From Roseiarcus sp963721905 (GTDB taxonomy: Bacteria; Pseudomonadota; Alphaproteobacteria; Rhizobiales; Beijerinckiaceae), in assembly GCA_963721905.1 (NCBI GenBank), contig CAVRMF010000024.1, positions 40,383-104,382 on the forward strand: a DNA stretch of 64,000 nt, read 5' to 3'. Every line of letters starts with the position of its first letter. The first letter of the stretch is position 1. Of the stretch, positions 55,492 through 64,000 are shown one piece after another. Below the pieces are notes generated by a model. That model searched no databases. It saw only the letters and a program-made list of their open reading frames with translations, and was not told the DNA's origin. Made by a program: the position numbers and the translations under genes.

Positions 55492-58400
55492 ATGTACGGT
55501 GGCATCTCTGCTCCTTTCATCCGTCGTCCGATCGCGACGACGCTGATTATGATCGCCGTTCTGTTGGTCGGCCTGGTCGCGTTTCCGTCGCTGCCCGTCG
55601 CGCCTTTGCCGCAGGTCGATTTTCCGACGATCACGGTTTCGGCTTCGTTGCCCGGAGCGTCGCCTGACACCATGGCCACCTCGGTCGCGCAGCCGCTCGA
55701 ACGCCAAATCGCGCAGATTCCTGGCGTCTCCCAGATGACGTCGACGAGTTCGCTCGGCGCGACGGCGATCACCGTGCAGTTCGATCTCAACCGCAATATC
55801 GACGCCGCCGCCAACGATATCCAGGCCGCGATCAATGCCGCCGCCGGGCAGCTGCCGAAGGATCTGCCCAGTCCGCCCACCTATCGCAAGGTCAATCCGT
55901 CCGACACCCCGATCCTCATCCTGTCCGTTCAGTCGGACGTCGCGCCAATCATCGACGTCGACGACGCGGCCGAGAACGTTCTCGCCCAGCATCTGAGCCA
56001 GATCTCCGGCGTGTCTCTCGTGCGCATCGGTGGCCAGGTGACGCCGGCTATACGCATCCAGATCGATCCCGCCAAACTTGTCGAGATGGGCCTCCAGCTC
56101 GAGGACGTGCGGGCGCAGATCGGCATCGCCACCGTGGACAATCCCAAGGGCGCCCTCCTGGGAAACAAACAGACCTTCACGATCTACAACAACGACCAGC
56201 TGACGACCGCCAAGCCGTGGAATGACGTCATCATCGCCTACCGAAACGGCGCCCCCGTCCGCATCCGAGACATCGGCCAGGCGGTCATGGGACCGACCGA
56301 CTCGACGCAGGCCGGGTGGTCCAACGGCAAGCGCAGCGTCTTCCTCGTCGTGTTCAAGATTCCCGGCGTCAACGTCATCAACACGGTCGAGGCGATCAAG
56401 AGCACATTGCCGGCCCTGCAGGCTTCGATCTCGCCGACCATTCATGTCGACATTCTATCCGACCGCACGACTACCATCCGCGCGTCCGTACGGGACGTCG
56501 AATTCACACTCATGCTCACCATCGCGCTCGTCGTGATGGTGATCTTCGTCTTTCTCCGCAACCTTTGGGCCACGATCATTCCCAGCGTGACGGTGCCATT
56601 GGCGCTCCTCGGCGCCTGCGCGCTCATGTGGGCGGCGGGCTATGGCCTCGACAATCTGTCGCTGATGGCCTTCACCATCGCGGTCGGCTTCGTCGTCGAC
56701 GACGCAATCGTGATGCTGGAGAACATCACCCGTCACATTGAGGAGGGCGAAAAGCCGCTTCAAGCGGCGCTCAAGGGCTCGGCCGAGATCGGCTTCACGA
56801 TCATATCGATCTCCGTCTCGCTCGTCGCGGTGCTGATTCCGCTCCTGATGATGAGCGGCATCATCGGCCGCCTGTTTCGCGAGTTCTCGATTACGATTGC
56901 GATGACCATTGCGGTCTCGGCCTTCGTTTCCCTGACGCTGACGCCGATGATGGCCTCACGCTTTCTCAAGAGCCGTGATGAGGAGCATCATGGGCGACTC
57001 TACAATTTGAGCGAACGAGGTTTCCTGGCCTTGGCGAACGGCTACGCGCGCGGGGTCGACTTTGTGCTGCGCCACCGCTTCGCGACGCTCATGACCTTCC
57101 TCGGCACGGTGATCGCGACCGGCTATCTGTTCGTCATTATCCCCAAGGGATTTTTCCCGCAACAGGACACTGGCATTCTGTACGCGACGACCGAGGCGGG
57201 ACAGGATGTTTCGTTTGCCGAAATGTACAAGTTGCAGCAACGGGCCGGCGCAATCGTCATGGCTGATCCGGCGGTTCAGACGATGGCGATGGGGCTCGGC
57301 ACCGGCGTCGGCAACTCGGCCCAAAACAATGGGCGCATGTTCATCACGCTCAAGCTGCGGGAGGAACGCGACGTCAGCATATTTCAGGTGATCGCGCGCT
57401 TGCGGCCGAAGCTGGCGCAAATACCGGGCTTCAGGGTCTACCTGCAGGCCGCCCAGGACGTGACGGTCGGCGCGCGTTTCTCCAGGACGCAGTTCCAGTA
57501 CACCCTCCAGGACGCCAATTTCGACGAGCTCACCGCCTGGTCGTCCAAGATCTTAGACAAGCTGAAGTCCCTGCCGGAATTGCGCGACGTCGCAACCGAC
57601 CAACAAAACGGCGGCACGACGCTGACCTTGAAGATCGACCGCGACATGGCGTCTCGCTACGGCATTCAGCCACAACTCATCGACGACACCCTCTACGACG
57701 CCTTCGGCCAGCGGCAGGTGACGCAGTTCTTCACTCAGGTGAATACCTACTACGTGATCGAGGAGGTGCTGCCGAACCTTTTGGGCGATCCCGCAACGCT
57801 CGATAAGCTCTATATCCGCTCGCCGACCAGCAATCAGATGATCCCGATGAGCGCGTTCGCCAAATGGACGACCGCTCCGGTCGCGGCCCTTTCGATCAGC
57901 CACCAAGGCCAATTCCCTGCGACGACCATCAGCTTCAATCTTGCGGAGGGCGAGGCGCTTGGTACCGCGACCGCGGCGATCCAGCGCGCGATGCAGCGGA
58001 TGCAATTGCCCCCCGGTCTGACGACGACCTTCCAGGGCAACGCGCAGGCGTTCCAGGATTCGCTGACAACAGTGCCGCTCTTGATCCTCGCCGCGCTCGT
58101 CTGCGTCTATCTGATCCTCGGCGTGCTCTATGAGAGCTTCATTCACCCGCTCACCATCCTGTCGACGCTGCCCTCGGCGGGCCTTGGCGCGCTCGCCACC
58201 CTCATGCTGTTCGGCTACGAATTCAGCCTTGTCGCCCTCATCGGCACCATCCTGCTCATCGGCATCGTAAAGAAGAACGGCATCATGATGGTCGACTTCG
58301 CCATCTCCGCTCAGCGCGAGGAAGGCCTGACGCCGACCGAGGCGATCCGCAAGGCGGCGCTGTTGCGCTTCCGTCCAATCATGATGACAACCATGGCGGC

Positions 58401-58704
58401 GCTGCTCGCCGGCGTGCCGCTGATGCTGAGCCACGGCACCGGCTCGGAACTGCGCCAGCCGCTCGGCTACACGATGGTCGGCGGTCTTCTCGTCAGTCAG
58501 GCGCTGACCCTGTTCACGACCCCGGTCATCTATCTCTATCTCGATCGGCTGTCGCACTGGATCTCCGGCGGATCCGGGAAAGCCACGCCTCCGGAAGCGA
58601 GGGCGGAGACGGCGCAGCCCAACCTGCCGTTCATCGAGGAGCCGGCCAAGAGGCCGGCGCGCGAGCCCGAATGGGCGGATGAACGGGCGAAGGCTGCGGA
58701 GTAG
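55492..58704 (+). CDS. RND multidrug efflux permease (MdtB/MdtC-like, HAE1 family)
   Basis: A 1070-residue proton-driven inner-membrane pump. It has the two-fold pattern of six membrane helices with two large periplasmic loops, begins with SAPFIRRPIATTLIMIAV, and carries the proton-relay aspartates in VGFVVDDAIVMLENI. The later GIVKKNGIMMVDFAISAQ and RFRPIMMTTMAALLAG are also family marks. With the upstream adaptor it forms an operon; an outer-membrane partner (TolC-like) is not in this window. The C-terminal tail is rich in Pro, Ala and Glu. Substrates may be drugs, bile-like compounds or metabolites. Confidence 0.95.
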   Translation: MYGGISAPFIRRPIATTLIMIAVLLVGLVAFPSLPVAPLPQVDFPTITVSASLPGASPDTMATSVAQPLERQIAQIPGVSQMTSTSSLGATAITVQFDLNRNIDAAANDIQAAINAAAGQLPKDLPSPPTYRKVNPSDTPILILSVQSDVAPIIDVDDAAENVLAQHLSQISGVSLVRIGGQVTPAIRIQIDPAKLVEMGLQLEDVRAQIGIATVDNPKGALLGNKQTFTIYNNDQLTTAKPWNDVIIAYRNGAPVRIRDIGQAVMGPTDSTQAGWSNGKRSVFLVVFKIPGVNVINTVEAIKSTLPALQASISPTIHVDILSDRTTTIRASVRDVEFTLMLTIALVVMVIFVFLRNLWATIIPSVTVPLALLGACALMWAAGYGLDNLSLMAFTIAVGFVVDDAIVMLENITRHIEEGEKPLQAALKGSAEIGFTIISISVSLVAVLIPLLMMSGIIGRLFREFSITIAMTIAVSAFVSLTLTPMMASRFLKSRDEEHHGRLYNLSERGFLALANGYARGVDFVLRHRFATLMTFLGTVIATGYLFVIIPKGFFPQQDTGILYATTEAGQDVSFAEMYKLQQRAGAIVMADPAVQTMAMGLGTGVGNSAQNNGRMFITLKLREERDVSIFQVIARLRPKLAQIPGFRVYLQAAQDVTVGARFSRTQFQYTLQDANFDELTAWSSKILDKLKSLPELRDVATDQQNGGTTLTLKIDRDMASRYGIQPQLIDDTLYDAFGQRQVTQFFTQVNTYYVIEEVLPNLLGDPATLDKLYIRSPTSNQMIPMSAFAKWTTAPVAALSISHQGQFPATTISFNLAEGEALGTATAAIQRAMQRMQLPPGLTTTFQGNAQAFQDSLTTVPLLILAALVCVYLILGVLYESFIHPLTILSTLPSAGLGALATLMLFGYEFSLVALIGTILLIGIVKKNGIMMVDFAISAQREEGLTPTEAIRKAALLRFRPIMMTTMAALLAGVPLMLSHGTGSELRQPLGYTMVGGLLVSQALTLFTTPVIYLYLDRLSHWISGGSGKATPPEARAETAQPNLPFIEEPAKRPAREPEWADERAKAAE

Positions 58705-58720
58705 CGTTCGCGACGGTCGG

Positions 58721-60448
58721 TTAGGATCCCGCCGGAACCTTGTCGCGCGCGAGCTCGCCGGCCAAAGCCCTGGCGATCAGCGCTCTCGTTTCCTCGAGCC
58801 CGTAGAGCGCGATGAACGACCCGAGGCGCGGCCCGCGCTCTTCGCCGAGCAGCACCGCATAGACCATGTTGAAGAAGTCGTTGGAGACGCCCGGCCGCTC
58901 TCGCGTCGCGCCCTTGGCGGTCATGTCCTGGTAGCGCGGGATGGGCCGGGCGATGTCGTACAGCACATGCTGGATCTCTTCCGCGCTGGCGCCGGCCGGC
59001 AATCGCCCGAGCGTCTCCGAGACCTCAAGAAGCGCCGCGCGCTCGACCTCGTCGGCTGCGCGGTAGCGCTTCTTCGGCGCCACGAAGTCGCGAAAGTAGG
59101 CAACCGCATAGCGCACAAGGCTGTCGAGCCGCGGATGGTTCTCGGGCGAGGCTGAGGGGGCGTAGCGGCGGAGGAATCCCCACAAGACCGCCGGATTGTC
59201 GCTGTTGGCGACAGCGGCGAGATTGAGCAGCATCGCGAACGAGATCGACGTCTGGGCCCCATCCTCATGCGCCAGCGTCTCCGGCGCCGGCGGTTCGCCT
59301 GAGTGAACGTGCCAGACCGGGTTGCCGAGCCGCTCCTTCCATTCCTGCCGCGGATAGGCATCGAGAAACCCGAGATAGTCGTCGACCGTCCGCGGAATGA
59401 CGTCGAAGTAAAGCCGCTTCGCCGCGGTCGGCCTCTGGAACATGAAGAGCGAGAGGCTTTCCGGGCTGGCGTAGGTCAGCCATTCCTCGATCGTGAGGCC
59501 ATTGCCCTTCGATTTTGAGATTTTTTGTCCCTTCTCGTCGAGGAAGAGCTCGTAATTGAACCCGGCCGGAGGGTCGGAGCCCAGCACCCGCACGATCCGC
59601 GAAGAGAGCTTGACCGAGTCGATGAGGTCCTTGCCCGCCATTTCATAGTCGACGCCGAGCGCGTGCCAGCGCATCGCCCAGTCGGGCTTCCATTGCAGCT
59701 TGCACTGGCCCCCGGTCACCGGCGTCTCGAACTCTTCGCCCGTCGCAGGATCGCGCCAGCGGATCGTCCCCGCCTTCGCATTATGCGAGAGCACCGGCGC
59801 CTGCATGACGACGCCGGTTAGCGGATGGATCGGCAGGAAGGGCGAATAGGTCGCCGCGCGCTCCTCGCGCAGCGACGGCAACATGATCGCCTGCACCTCG
59901 TCGAAGCGCGCGAGCATGGCGAGCAGCGCCTCGTCGAATCGCCCGCTCCTATAAGCTTCGGTCGAAGACATGAATTCGTAGTCGAAGCCGAACCGGTCGA
60001 GAAAGCGCCGCAGCATCGCGTTGTTGTGCGCGGCGAAGCTCTCGTATTCGCCGAACGGATCGGGGACTTTCGTCAGCGGCTTGCCGAGATGGGCGGAGAC
60101 GAGCTCGCGATTGGGGATGTTGTCGGGGGTCTTCCTCAAGCCATCCATGTCGTCGGAGAAGGCGATTAGCCGCGTCTTGATCCTGTCGTCCGTCAGCACG
60201 CGGAACGCGTGCCTGACCATAGTCGTGCGCGCCACTTCGCCAAACGTGCCAATGTGCGGCAGCCCCGAAGGGCCGTAGCCGGTCTCGAAGATGACTTCGG
60301 ACTTGGGCGCGTGCTCGAGCCGCGCGATGAGCTTGCGCGCTTCCTCGAACGGCCAGGCTTTGGAGACCTCGGCGGCCTCGCGGTAGGGGGACAACGGCTT
60401 GATCCTGTTGGGACGCCGGGCAGGAGCGGGCGGCGACAAAACGCGCAT
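58721..60448 (-). CDS. lysK: Lysine--tRNA ligase, class I
   Basis: Charges tRNA-Lys. The 575 residues belong to the archaeal-type class I LysRS, which alphaproteobacteria use in place of the common class II enzyme. The HIGH signature is GPSGLPHIGTFGE and the KMSKS signature is KISKSKGNGL. The Rossmann core, zinc-less connective domain and helical C-terminal cage domain are of normal length. ATG 60448 is the likely start; extended starts at 60487 or 60520 lack ribosome binding sites and conservation. Confidence 0.95.
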   Translation of the reverse strand: MRVLSPPAPARRPNRIKPLSPYREAAEVSKAWPFEEARKLIARLEHAPKSEVIFETGYGPSGLPHIGTFGEVARTTMVRHAFRVLTDDRIKTRLIAFSDDMDGLRKTPDNIPNRELVSAHLGKPLTKVPDPFGEYESFAAHNNAMLRRFLDRFGFDYEFMSSTEAYRSGRFDEALLAMLARFDEVQAIMLPSLREERAATYSPFLPIHPLTGVVMQAPVLSHNAKAGTIRWRDPATGEEFETPVTGGQCKLQWKPDWAMRWHALGVDYEMAGKDLIDSVKLSSRIVRVLGSDPPAGFNYELFLDEKGQKISKSKGNGLTIEEWLTYASPESLSLFMFQRPTAAKRLYFDVIPRTVDDYLGFLDAYPRQEWKERLGNPVWHVHSGEPPAPETLAHEDGAQTSISFAMLLNLAAVANSDNPAVLWGFLRRYAPSASPENHPRLDSLVRYAVAYFRDFVAPKKRYRAADEVERAALLEVSETLGRLPAGASAEEIQHVLYDIARPIPRYQDMTAKGATRERPGVSNDFFNMVYAVLLGEERGPRLGSFIALYGLEETRALIARALAGELARDKVPAGS

Positions 60449-60544
60449 TACGGAAATGTGAGGCGGTGAGTCAATCGGCTGGCGCATGGCTCGCTTCGAT
60501 CGAGCCGGAGCCTGCTTCAACCTGTCGGGAAGGCTTGGCGAGCG

Positions 60545-61201
60545 TCAGGTCTCCAGAAGAGCCTGGGCGAGCTTCTGAAACGCGCGGGCGCGGTGCGATA
60601 GGGCGAGAGAACCGTCCGGCGGGAGCCCGTGCTTTTCCTCCGAGCTCATTTCGCCGAAAGTCCGCGAATGGCCATCGGGCCGGAATATCGGATCGTAACC
60701 GAAGCCTTTGCCGCCGCGCGGCGGGAAAACAAGCTCGCCGTCGACGCGGCCCTCGAAAACGTCGGTTCGTCCGTCCGGCCATGCGAGCGCCAGCGCGCTG
60801 ATGAAATGCGCCCGCCATGGCCTCGGCGTCCCCGCGGACAGCAATTCCTTCTCGACGCGAGCCATCGCGCCGGCGAAGTCCCTGGCCTCGCCCGCCCACC
60901 GCGCCGAATGGACTCCCGGGGCGCCGCCGAGCGCCGCGACGCAGAGCCCCGAGTTGTCGGCGAGCGCGGCCTGGCCTGACGCGCGCGCCGCCGCCTCCGC
61001 CTTCAGAACCGCATTGTCGCTGAACGTGAGGCCGGTCTCCTCCGGCTGGCTCAAGCCGAGGCTGGCCGCGCCGATCGCGTCGACGCCATAGAGGCTCAGG
61101 AGCTCCTGGATTTCGCGCAGCTTGCCGGCGTTATGAGTTGCCGCGACGATCCGTCCGGAAAGGCGGCGGCCTAGGCTTGGAGCCTGGCGTTCAGAGATCA
61201 T
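60545..61201 (-). CDS. rdgB: RdgB/HAM1 family non-canonical purine NTP pyrophosphatase
   Basis: 218 residues. It removes ITP and XTP from the nucleotide pool by hydrolysis to monophosphates. The substrate-binding THNAGKLREI near residue 22, the catalytic ALADNSGLCVAALGGAPGVHSARWAG and the FGYDPIFRPDG region are diagnostic. Its ATG overlaps the stop of the M48 protease gene (ATGA), so it is the last gene of a coupled three-gene operon. Confidence 0.96.
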   Translation of the reverse strand: MISERQAPSLGRRLSGRIVAATHNAGKLREIQELLSLYGVDAIGAASLGLSQPEETGLTFSDNAVLKAEAAARASGQAALADNSGLCVAALGGAPGVHSARWAGEARDFAGAMARVEKELLSAGTPRPWRAHFISALALAWPDGRTDVFEGRVDGELVFPPRGGKGFGYDPIFRPDGHSRTFGEMSSEEKHGLPPDGSLALSHRARAFQKLAQALLET

Positions 61202-62700
61202 TCTGCGACAATCTTGTAATGCTGGCCTGCGACCGCGGGAACGTCACGCTCGAGCCCGTTGAGGATGAGAAACTGGTCGATCGGATGCGGCAGGAACGCC
61301 ATGCGCGCCGCCATCGTCTCCGCCGTGTCCGTGCTTCCGGCCGCGACAACCTTGATCGTCTGAGCCGCCGCGAGCGCCGAATCCTGCGCATTGATCAAAT
61401 GAAACGATTGGAGCGAGGCGCGAAATTCCGAGTCGACGGGGGAAGACAGCGAGCGCGCGGCGAAGATCAGCCGATAGAGTCTCCCGTTCAGACGGACGGC
61501 GCCGAGTCGAAAGCTCCACTGCTCGCCCTGCGCGATAGCGGTGGCGGCCTCCAGGCCGCCGATCTGCAGGGGCTCGACCGAGGTCGTCTTGAGGTCGTCG
61601 ATCCAGCCGGACGCAATAGCGCTCGCGACAGGCGTCGAGTCGGCGATCGCGATGCTGTCGAGACGCAACGCCTCCCCGCCCGCTTGCCCAACGCCGATCA
61701 GCGCCGACGTCTGGTTCTCCAGGGTGAAGCCCTCCGGCGCTTCGAAGGCGAAGCCAAGCTTCGGGTGAATGAACGTCGTCCCGCGCACAACGCCCTGGGA
61801 GGGATCGTCGCCAAAAGCAAGGCCGTCAATTGCTGCGAGATAGGCGTCCCGGCCTCTTGAGACTGCGCCCGGGGCGCCGCCGTATTGCCGCGCCTCCGCG
61901 ACCGCCTGAGCGACGCGCTCGGGCGTCGAGGGATGTGTGGCCATCATGTCCGGCCGATCCGCGGTGCCCGCGCCGGATATCGAAGCGCCAAGCGCGCTCC
62001 ATTCGCCAAGCGCAGTGAGGAAACGCGCCGCCCCATAGGGGTCGAACCCCGCATTGGCTATGTTTTTGATGCCGATCTGGTCGGCCTCGAGCTCCTGCTG
62101 GCGGGAAAAGCGGGCGATCGACAACCGGGAACGAGCTTCAGTCTCATCCGCGGCCTGCTGCTGACCGAGCACCTGCGCATTGACGTGGTTGAACAGCGCC
62201 GCGGTCCGCTCGAATTCCGCCCGCTGCGCCGCATGGCGAGCAGTTATGTGCGCGATCTCGTGCGCCATGACCGCCGCGATCTCGGATGTGTCCTCGGCGA
62301 GCGCAAGGAGGCCTCGGGTGATGAAAATATCGCCGGAAGGCAGGGCGAAGGCGTTGACGACCGGCGAATTGAGCAACGTGACCCGGTAGGGCTCGGCCGA
62401 TGCGCCGGACGCCGGCGCAAGCCTCGCGAGCACGCCATCCAGGTAACTTTCTGTCGACGGCGCATGGTATTCGCCGCCAAACGCCTCGATCAGCCGCTTC
62501 CGTTCCGGACTGACCGGCGCGCCGCCCGCGGTCCGCGGCGCGGCGGCGACCGGAGCGACATTGGCCGGCGCGGGCGGCGGGTCGATCGAGGCGCAAGCCG
62601 ACAACGCGAGGCAAAGCGCGGCCGCGAGCGGCACGAGCGCGCTGCGCCAGCGCCTGGCGGCGCTGAGCCGCCCCGGGCTCTCCGAAACGCATTCGCTCAT
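61198..62700 (-). CDS. M48-family metalloprotease, lipoprotein (BepA/LoiP-like)
   Basis: A 500-residue zinc peptidase anchored as a lipoprotein (lipobox LSAC, C36). The zinc site HEIAH at 147-151 and the third ligand in QELEADQIG (near E203) are intact. A C-terminal domain of about 200 residues, with a beta-rich pattern, follows. Such proteins degrade or help assemble outer-membrane proteins. Its gene overlaps both neighbours by ATGA, joining a nuclease and RdgB into one operon. Confidence 0.92.
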   Translation of the reverse strand: MSECVSESPGRLSAARRWRSALVPLAAALCLALSACASIDPPPAPANVAPVAAAPRTAGGAPVSPERKRLIEAFGGEYHAPSTESYLDGVLARLAPASGASAEPYRVTLLNSPVVNAFALPSGDIFITRGLLALAEDTSEIAAVMAHEIAHITARHAAQRAEFERTAALFNHVNAQVLGQQQAADETEARSRLSIARFSRQQELEADQIGIKNIANAGFDPYGAARFLTALGEWSALGASISGAGTADRPDMMATHPSTPERVAQAVAEARQYGGAPGAVSRGRDAYLAAIDGLAFGDDPSQGVVRGTTFIHPKLGFAFEAPEGFTLENQTSALIGVGQAGGEALRLDSIAIADSTPVASAIASGWIDDLKTTSVEPLQIGGLEAATAIAQGEQWSFRLGAVRLNGRLYRLIFAARSLSSPVDSEFRASLQSFHLINAQDSALAAAQTIKVVAAGSTDTAETMAARMAFLPHPIDQFLILNGLERDVPAVAGQHYKIVAE

Positions 62701-63563
62701 TGGCGCAGCTTTTCTGCTCCTGACGCGTCGGCGCGACGCACGATCTCGATCATCGCCGGCTCGCTGACCTCGATTCTCGGGCCGATGCGATCGTCGAGCG
62801 CGCCGCGCGCCCGAATCGTCTTCCCTTCGAGCGCCTCGACCGGACGGCCCGCCTGAGCGAGGGCCTGCTCCAGCCTTCGCGCGATGACGATCGTTGGGCC
62901 GCCGCGGGATGCAAGATCAAGATAGATACGTGAACGCCCGACGCCAACCCTGCGCACTCGTCCCTCCACGATGACAAATTGTCCATCGCGACCTTGCAGG
63001 GCGCCGGCGTCGGAGGCCTGGATAACGGAATATTCCGGCTCGCTCCACATGCCGAGGCCTGCTCGACGCGCGCCGTCTTCGACGCCGAGCCTTGCTGCGG
63101 CGCAACTCCGCGACTCGAATTCCGGTCTTACGCGGGCATATCCGGCCGACAGCAGAGCCATTGCGACGGAGTTCGCTTGCCCGTCAGAGATGTTCCGAAT
63201 CGAAAGATCCGCGAGCACCCTTCCCCACCGGTCCGTTCCGCCGGCCAGCAATTTGAGTTGGACCTCTCGCCCAACGAGACGATCGGCAAGAAATTTTCGG
63301 GCTCCTTCCGAGGTCTCGGGCGAGCCCCGGGCGGGATCGGGGACCTCCAGACCCGCAAGCCTGACAATCCGTCCGTCCTCGATTCGGATGTCAAGCCGCT
63401 CGTCGACCGCGACGACGCGCCCGGTCCCGGACGGCGCGCCACAGTCCGCGTGGACGCGAGCGCCGGACCCGAGCGCCAGACAGGCGACCCCGAGGCGCAG
63501 GGCGAGCCCCGCGCTTGCGCACACGATTTGTCGCCCGAGGCGATGCGCAAAGGCCAAATCCAT
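62697..63563 (-). CDS. Thermonuclease-family (SNase-like) protein
   Basis: A 288-residue exported protein with a signal peptide (about 12-38). The staphylococcal nuclease-like domain is at about 45-165: GTGRVVAVDERLDIRIEDGRIVRLAGLEVPD in pieces, and GGTDRWGRVLADLSI with the arginine of the active site. A second C-terminal domain (VEGRVRRVGVGRSRIYLDL) looks like an OB fold. It may cut nucleic acids in the periplasm. ATGA overlap with the M48 gene downstream. Confidence 0.85.
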   Translation of the reverse strand: MDLAFAHRLGRQIVCASAGLALRLGVACLALGSGARVHADCGAPSGTGRVVAVDERLDIRIEDGRIVRLAGLEVPDPARGSPETSEGARKFLADRLVGREVQLKLLAGGTDRWGRVLADLSIRNISDGQANSVAMALLSAGYARVRPEFESRSCAAARLGVEDGARRAGLGMWSEPEYSVIQASDAGALQGRDGQFVIVEGRVRRVGVGRSRIYLDLASRGGPTIVIARRLEQALAQAGRPVEALEGKTIRARGALDDRIGPRIEVSEPAMIEIVRRADASGAEKLRQ

Positions 63564-63635
63564 GCTAGTGGCTTTGCCCGCTCGACGCGCCCTCGTCCAT
63601 AGGGATCGCGTCGGGCAGGATCGCGGTTTGGCCAG

Positions 63636-63712
63636 GTCCCGGTAGCTCAGCAGGATAGAGCACAGGTTTCCTAAACCTGGGGTCAGGGGTTCGACTCCCT
63701 TCCGGGACGCCA
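63636..63712 (+). tRNA. tRNA-Arg (anticodon CCT)
   Basis: 77 bases with encoded CCA. Acceptor stem GTCCCGG pairs with CCGGGAC; the D arm contains TAGCTCAGCAGGATAGAGC; the anticodon stem CAGGT/ACCTG encloses TTCCTAA, giving anticodon CCT (reads AGG); the T arm is GGGGTTCGACTCCC-like. It is followed at once by DNA ending a tyrosine integrase gene, which marks it as an integration site. Confidence 0.97.
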
Positions 63713-63757
63713 TCCATTCGATCGGCCCTTGAGAAATAAAGGAAAACAGCTCTTTTT

Positions 63758-63782
63758 GTCCCACCGCGTTTTTAGGTGGGAC
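63758..63782. other. Perfect eight-bp hairpin between tRNA and integrase
   Basis: GTCCCACC and GGTGGGAC are separated by nine bases, just outside the integrase stop. The stem is strong but no T-run follows in either reading direction beyond the short one in front. It may be a terminator for the integrase or a recombination arm site. Confidence 0.45.
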
Positions 63783-63784
63783 AC

Positions 63785-64000
63785 TTATGTTCGTGGTTTG
63801 AACTTGGCCATTGCTCCGTCTGCCAACTTCGTGCGGCCAGCTTCTCTCGTATATCGCTCCACCTCCGCTATCGATCTATGGCCGGTGATCGCCATGATCT
63901 GTAAGGTGGTCGCGCCACATTCTGCCAAATAGGCAGCAGCGGCCTTTCTTAACCCATGGGCTGAGCAGTGCTTTAGACCGGCCTCGTCGCATCTCTCCCT
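63785..64000 (-). CDS. Tyrosine-type integrase, C-terminal end (cut by window edge)
   Basis: 71 residues before the stop are visible. HCSAHGLRKAAAAYLAE holds the conserved His and Arg (HxxR), ITGHRSIAEVERYTREA has the second His and the catalytic tyrosine, so this is the active C-terminus of a tyrosine recombinase. It points toward the tRNA-Arg gene 72 bp away, the standard layout for an island or prophage integrated at the 3' end of a tRNA. The rest of the gene and island are to the right of the window. Confidence 0.9.
   Translation of the reverse strand, partial: RERCDEAGLKHCSAHGLRKAAAAYLAECGATTLQIMAITGHRSIAEVERYTREAGRTKLADGAMAKFKPRT

Noticed and set aside
55483..56445. Long minus-strand frames antisense to the RND permease
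   Set aside because: Charged, repetitive shadow translations; the permease is a complete 1070-residue family member.
63758..63782. Hairpin as a classical rho-independent terminator
   Set aside because: The T-run precedes rather than follows the stem for the tRNA strand, and A residues follow it on the integrase strand, so only a weak role can be proposed.

Overview
The window is GC-rich chromosomal DNA of an alphaproteobacterium, probably Hyphomicrobiales (Rhizobiales). Supporting genes are an archaeal-type class I lysyl-tRNA synthetase, an IalB-family protein, a DUF2778 protein, an exosortase locus of the XrtV kind, and many ATGA/GTGA-coupled gene pairs. Genus cannot be fixed from the sequence alone. 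Coding density is high, but the window is scarred by insertion sequences and by several one-base frameshifts.

Layout: 1-6.8 kb is a minus-strand catabolic run: MFS transporter (cut by the window edge), a non-pyrrolysine MttB-superfamily methyltransferase, a LysR regulator, a mandelate-racemase-type enolase, a nucleotidyltransferase (AbiEii type) with a small coupled partner, and an aldehyde dehydrogenase. An ISAs1-family element with a perfect 10-bp target duplication sits upstream. 8.2-15.3 kb holds a small membrane protein, prfC with a duplicated 3' end, a D-amino-acid dehydrogenase / Asp-Glu-racemase pair, a frameshifted DUF6065-like gene and a GT39 protein mannosyltransferase. 15.5-20.8 kb is one large autotransporter gene with a (Thr-Pro)45 linker, broken by a frameshift and by an IS630-family element. 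20.9-33.1 kb has envelope and metabolic genes: a TIGR03032 protein, IalB, DUF2778, two SDRs, a PepSY-like protein with cytochrome b561, a convergent two-component system, a TPR protein and an MHS-type transporter.

33.7-40.25 kb is an insertion-sequence nest. Two IS110-family elements lie head to head and form a roughly 6.5-kb imperfect palindrome. One arm carries an IS481-family element (CTAG duplication) and the other an IS21-family element (GTGGTC duplication). Each uninterrupted arm shows what the other looked like before insertion. The 3' non-coding ends of both IS110 copies share a conserved framework with swapped short blocks, as expected of a bridge RNA. Next to it, 40.6-42.2 kb is a conspicuously AT-richer island of three secreted proteins without recognised function, the first cysteine-rich.

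42.3-49.7 kb returns to core genes (hydroxyacid dehydrogenase, recF, yqgE, DsbD N-domain protein, proA, mog, DUF2937), with a small inverted-repeat cassette carrying a decayed DUF559 endonuclease gene. 49.8-52.5 kb is an exosortase / polyprenyl-phosphate sugar transferase locus for exopolysaccharide. 53.4-58.7 kb has a secreted trypsin-like protease and an RND efflux pump. 58.7-63.6 kb has lysK and a tightly coupled nuclease-M48 protease-rdgB operon. The window ends with tRNA-Arg(CCT) and the C-terminus of a tyrosine integrase, marking the edge of an island that continues to the right.
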